From Methylotenera sp. (GTDB taxonomy: Bacteria; Pseudomonadota; Gammaproteobacteria; Burkholderiales; Methylophilaceae), in the NCBI GenBank assembly GCA_013816325.1, contig JACDEP010000042.1, positions 7,801 through 14,150 of the forward strand: DNA of 6,350 nucleotides, in the 5' to 3' direction. The position numbers were made by a program, and so were the translations under genes. The notes below the pieces were generated by a model that saw only the letters and a program-made list of their open reading frames with translations, ran no database searches and was not told the DNA's origin. Below are positions 5,516 to 6,350 of the stretch, in pieces (within the stretch, counting starts at the first letter, position 1; every line of letters starts with the position of its first letter).

Positions 5516-6350
5516 TTTGCAGAATCAAACTGGCGCAACGTTAATAGTTTTAGCCGTGGTATTGGTATTAGTAAGTACAAGCATTTTTTTTTCAGAGTTG
5601 AATGCAAATAATATTAAAGTTGCTCGTGATAAAAAAACTGCTGCCGTGCTCAATGAGGCAAAAAAAGCTTTATTAAGTTATGCCTCGACAGTTTATATAG
5701 GAGCCGCTTGTACAAGCATAAGTAGTTGTAGACGTCCTGGTGATTTACCATGCCCTGATCTAAATAATGATGGAATATCCGACTCTTGCTTAGGAAATGC
5801 ATTAGGTCGGCTGCCTTGGGTAACTTTGGGTTTAAATGATTTAAGGGATGGCGACAATGAGCGTCTTTGGTATGCTGTATCGACAAACTTCAAAAACAAT
5901 CCTAGGATAGGTAGATTAAACAGCGATACTTTGGGAACGATTAATGTCACTAACCAGAATAATAAGGTAGTTAATAATGCAGTGAGCAGTACAGGAGCGG
6001 TCGCAGTAATTATATCATCAGGAGCACCATTGACTCGTCAGGATGGTGTACAGCAATCTCGTTCCTCACTTAATCAAAATTTATCAACACATTATTTGGA
6101 CATTGCTTTAGGAGAAGACAATGCTAACTTTGTAGACTCAAATGCTAATGGATTTGTTAAGGGAGTGATACGTGATCTAAATGGGGTGGTAATACTTAAC
6201 GACCAACTGATGGAGATTTCTAGAATAGAATTATTAAATGCTATAGAACCTAGGATTGCCGCTGAGATTAAAAAAGCAATATTAGATTATTACAATGTAT
6301 ATCATTATTATCCTTATCCCGCTGTTTTTTCTGATTCTACTTGTCTAGGC
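5490..6350 (+). CDS. Large pseudopilin-like protein with atypical prepilin N-terminus (3' partial)
   Basis: Open for 287 codons to the window edge with no stop. The N-terminus has a short polar leader ending QNQTG (11-15), then a hydrophobic helix beginning ATLIVLAVVL and running to about residue 34, the layout of a type IV prepilin cut by prepilin peptidase after G15. The usual glutamate at mature position 5 is replaced by V20, as tolerated in some minor or tip subunits (GspK- and PilX-like). A basic/alanine-rich helix follows (about 43-65), then a cysteine-rich segment (C74, C80, C88, C100) holding LPCPDLNNDGISD (86-98) and the blocks LGRLPW (105-110) and FKNNP (134-138). The end has NDQLMEISRIELL and a tyrosine-rich YYPYPA stretch. 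I recognise this as an uncharacterised proteobacterial family found with such loci. Start could also be 5496. It overlaps the PilP-like gene by 26 nt. A T9 tract lies in the membrane helix. Probably a filament-tip or minor subunit; function inferred. Confidence 0.85.
   Translation, partial: MVMKNHYNNLQNQTGATLIVLAVVLVLVSTSIFFSELNANNIKVARDKKTAAVLNEAKKALLSYASTVYIGAACTSISSCRRPGDLPCPDLNNDGISDSCLGNALGRLPWVTLGLNDLRDGDNERLWYAVSTNFKNNPRIGRLNSDTLGTINVTNQNNKVVNNAVSSTGAVAVIISSGAPLTRQDGVQQSRSSLNQNLSTHYLDIALGEDNANFVDSNANGFVKGVIRDLNGVVILNDQLMEISRIELLNAIEPRIAAEIKKAILDYYNVYHYYPYPAVFSDSTCLG
5584..5592 (+). repeat. Nine-T homopolymer in the pseudopilin-like gene
   Basis: A run of nine T encodes most of the Ile-Phe-Phe-Ser stretch near the end of the N-terminal membrane helix (residues 32-35). 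One extra T would bring a TAA into frame about nine codons later, and one fewer T a TGA about four codons later, so slippage would abolish the protein. Two A7 runs (around 5632-5638 and 5660-5666) follow closely. The tract is read directly; any switching role is inferred. Confidence 0.85.

Larger units (their letters stand above)
2..6350 (+). other. Co-directional filament-assembly operon, both ends outside the window
   Basis: Six genes on one strand with gaps of 18, 9, 19 and 2 nt and one overlap, and no convincing promoter or hairpin-plus-T terminator between them. The order is assembly ATPase, platform protein, PilM/PilN- or GspL-like, PilO-like, PilP-like, pseudopilin-like. MSHA clusters, as I recall them, place mshI, mshJ, mshK before the ATPase and platform genes, so this looks like a rearranged relative rather than a canonical MSHA, pil or gsp operon. 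Both outer genes run off the window. Confidence 0.8.

Noticed and set aside
5419..5950. Three - strand open frames near the right end (5419-5607, 5650-5886, 5693-5950)
   Set aside because: They cover the pseudopilin-like gene, whose + strand frame stays open for 287 codons with family-like motifs and a prepilin-type N-terminus; the antisense frames have none.
2..6350. CRISPR array, insertion sequence, tRNA or defence system
   Set aside because: No spaced repeats, transposase, terminal inverted repeats or tRNA-like cloverleaf were seen; essentially all of the window is filament-machine coding sequence.

Overview
The window holds one strand-coherent gene cluster, all on the + strand and almost without gaps. 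It encodes most of the inner-membrane and periplasmic core of a type IV filament machine (the superfamily of type IV pili, MSHA-like pili and type II secretion systems). Protein-family resemblance, the moderate-to-low GC content and the gene order suggest a betaproteobacterium. The Nitrosomonadales/Methylophilaceae range would fit the base composition, but that is a low-confidence guess because the window has no taxonomic marker.

Layout. (1) 2-1492: GspE/PilB/MshE-family assembly ATPase, cut at its 5' end by the window edge. (2) 1511-2716: GspF/PilC/MshG-family polytopic platform protein. (3) 2726-4336: a 536-residue bitopic protein with a large cytoplasmic part, one membrane segment and a periplasmic part, read as a PilM-PilN or GspL-type fusion. 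(4) 4356-4982: PilO/GspM-like bitopic protein. (5) 4985-5515: exported PilP/GspC/MshK-like periplasmic protein. (6) 5490 to the right edge: a large pseudopilin-like protein with an atypical prepilin N-terminus, cut at its 3' end. Gaps between genes are 18, 9, 19 and 2 nt, and the last pair overlaps. I see no promoter or terminator, so this looks like the middle of a longer operon.

How they would work together (inference from family roles): the cytoplasmic ATPase turns the GspF platform; the 536-residue protein couples the ATPase to the periplasm; the PilO-like and PilP-like proteins extend the alignment complex toward an outer-membrane secretin; and the last protein would be built into, or cap, the filament. 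The secretin, major pilin, remaining minor pilins, prepilin peptidase and any retraction ATPase are not in the window.

Most notable points: a nine-G homopolymer inside the ATPase gene, where one slipped base gives an immediate stop; a nine-T tract in the pseudopilin gene with the same consequence; a cysteine-flanked calcium-loop-like motif in the pseudopilin; and a compact architecture that mixes type II secretion-like (GspL-type) and MSHA-like (unlipidated MshK-type) parts.
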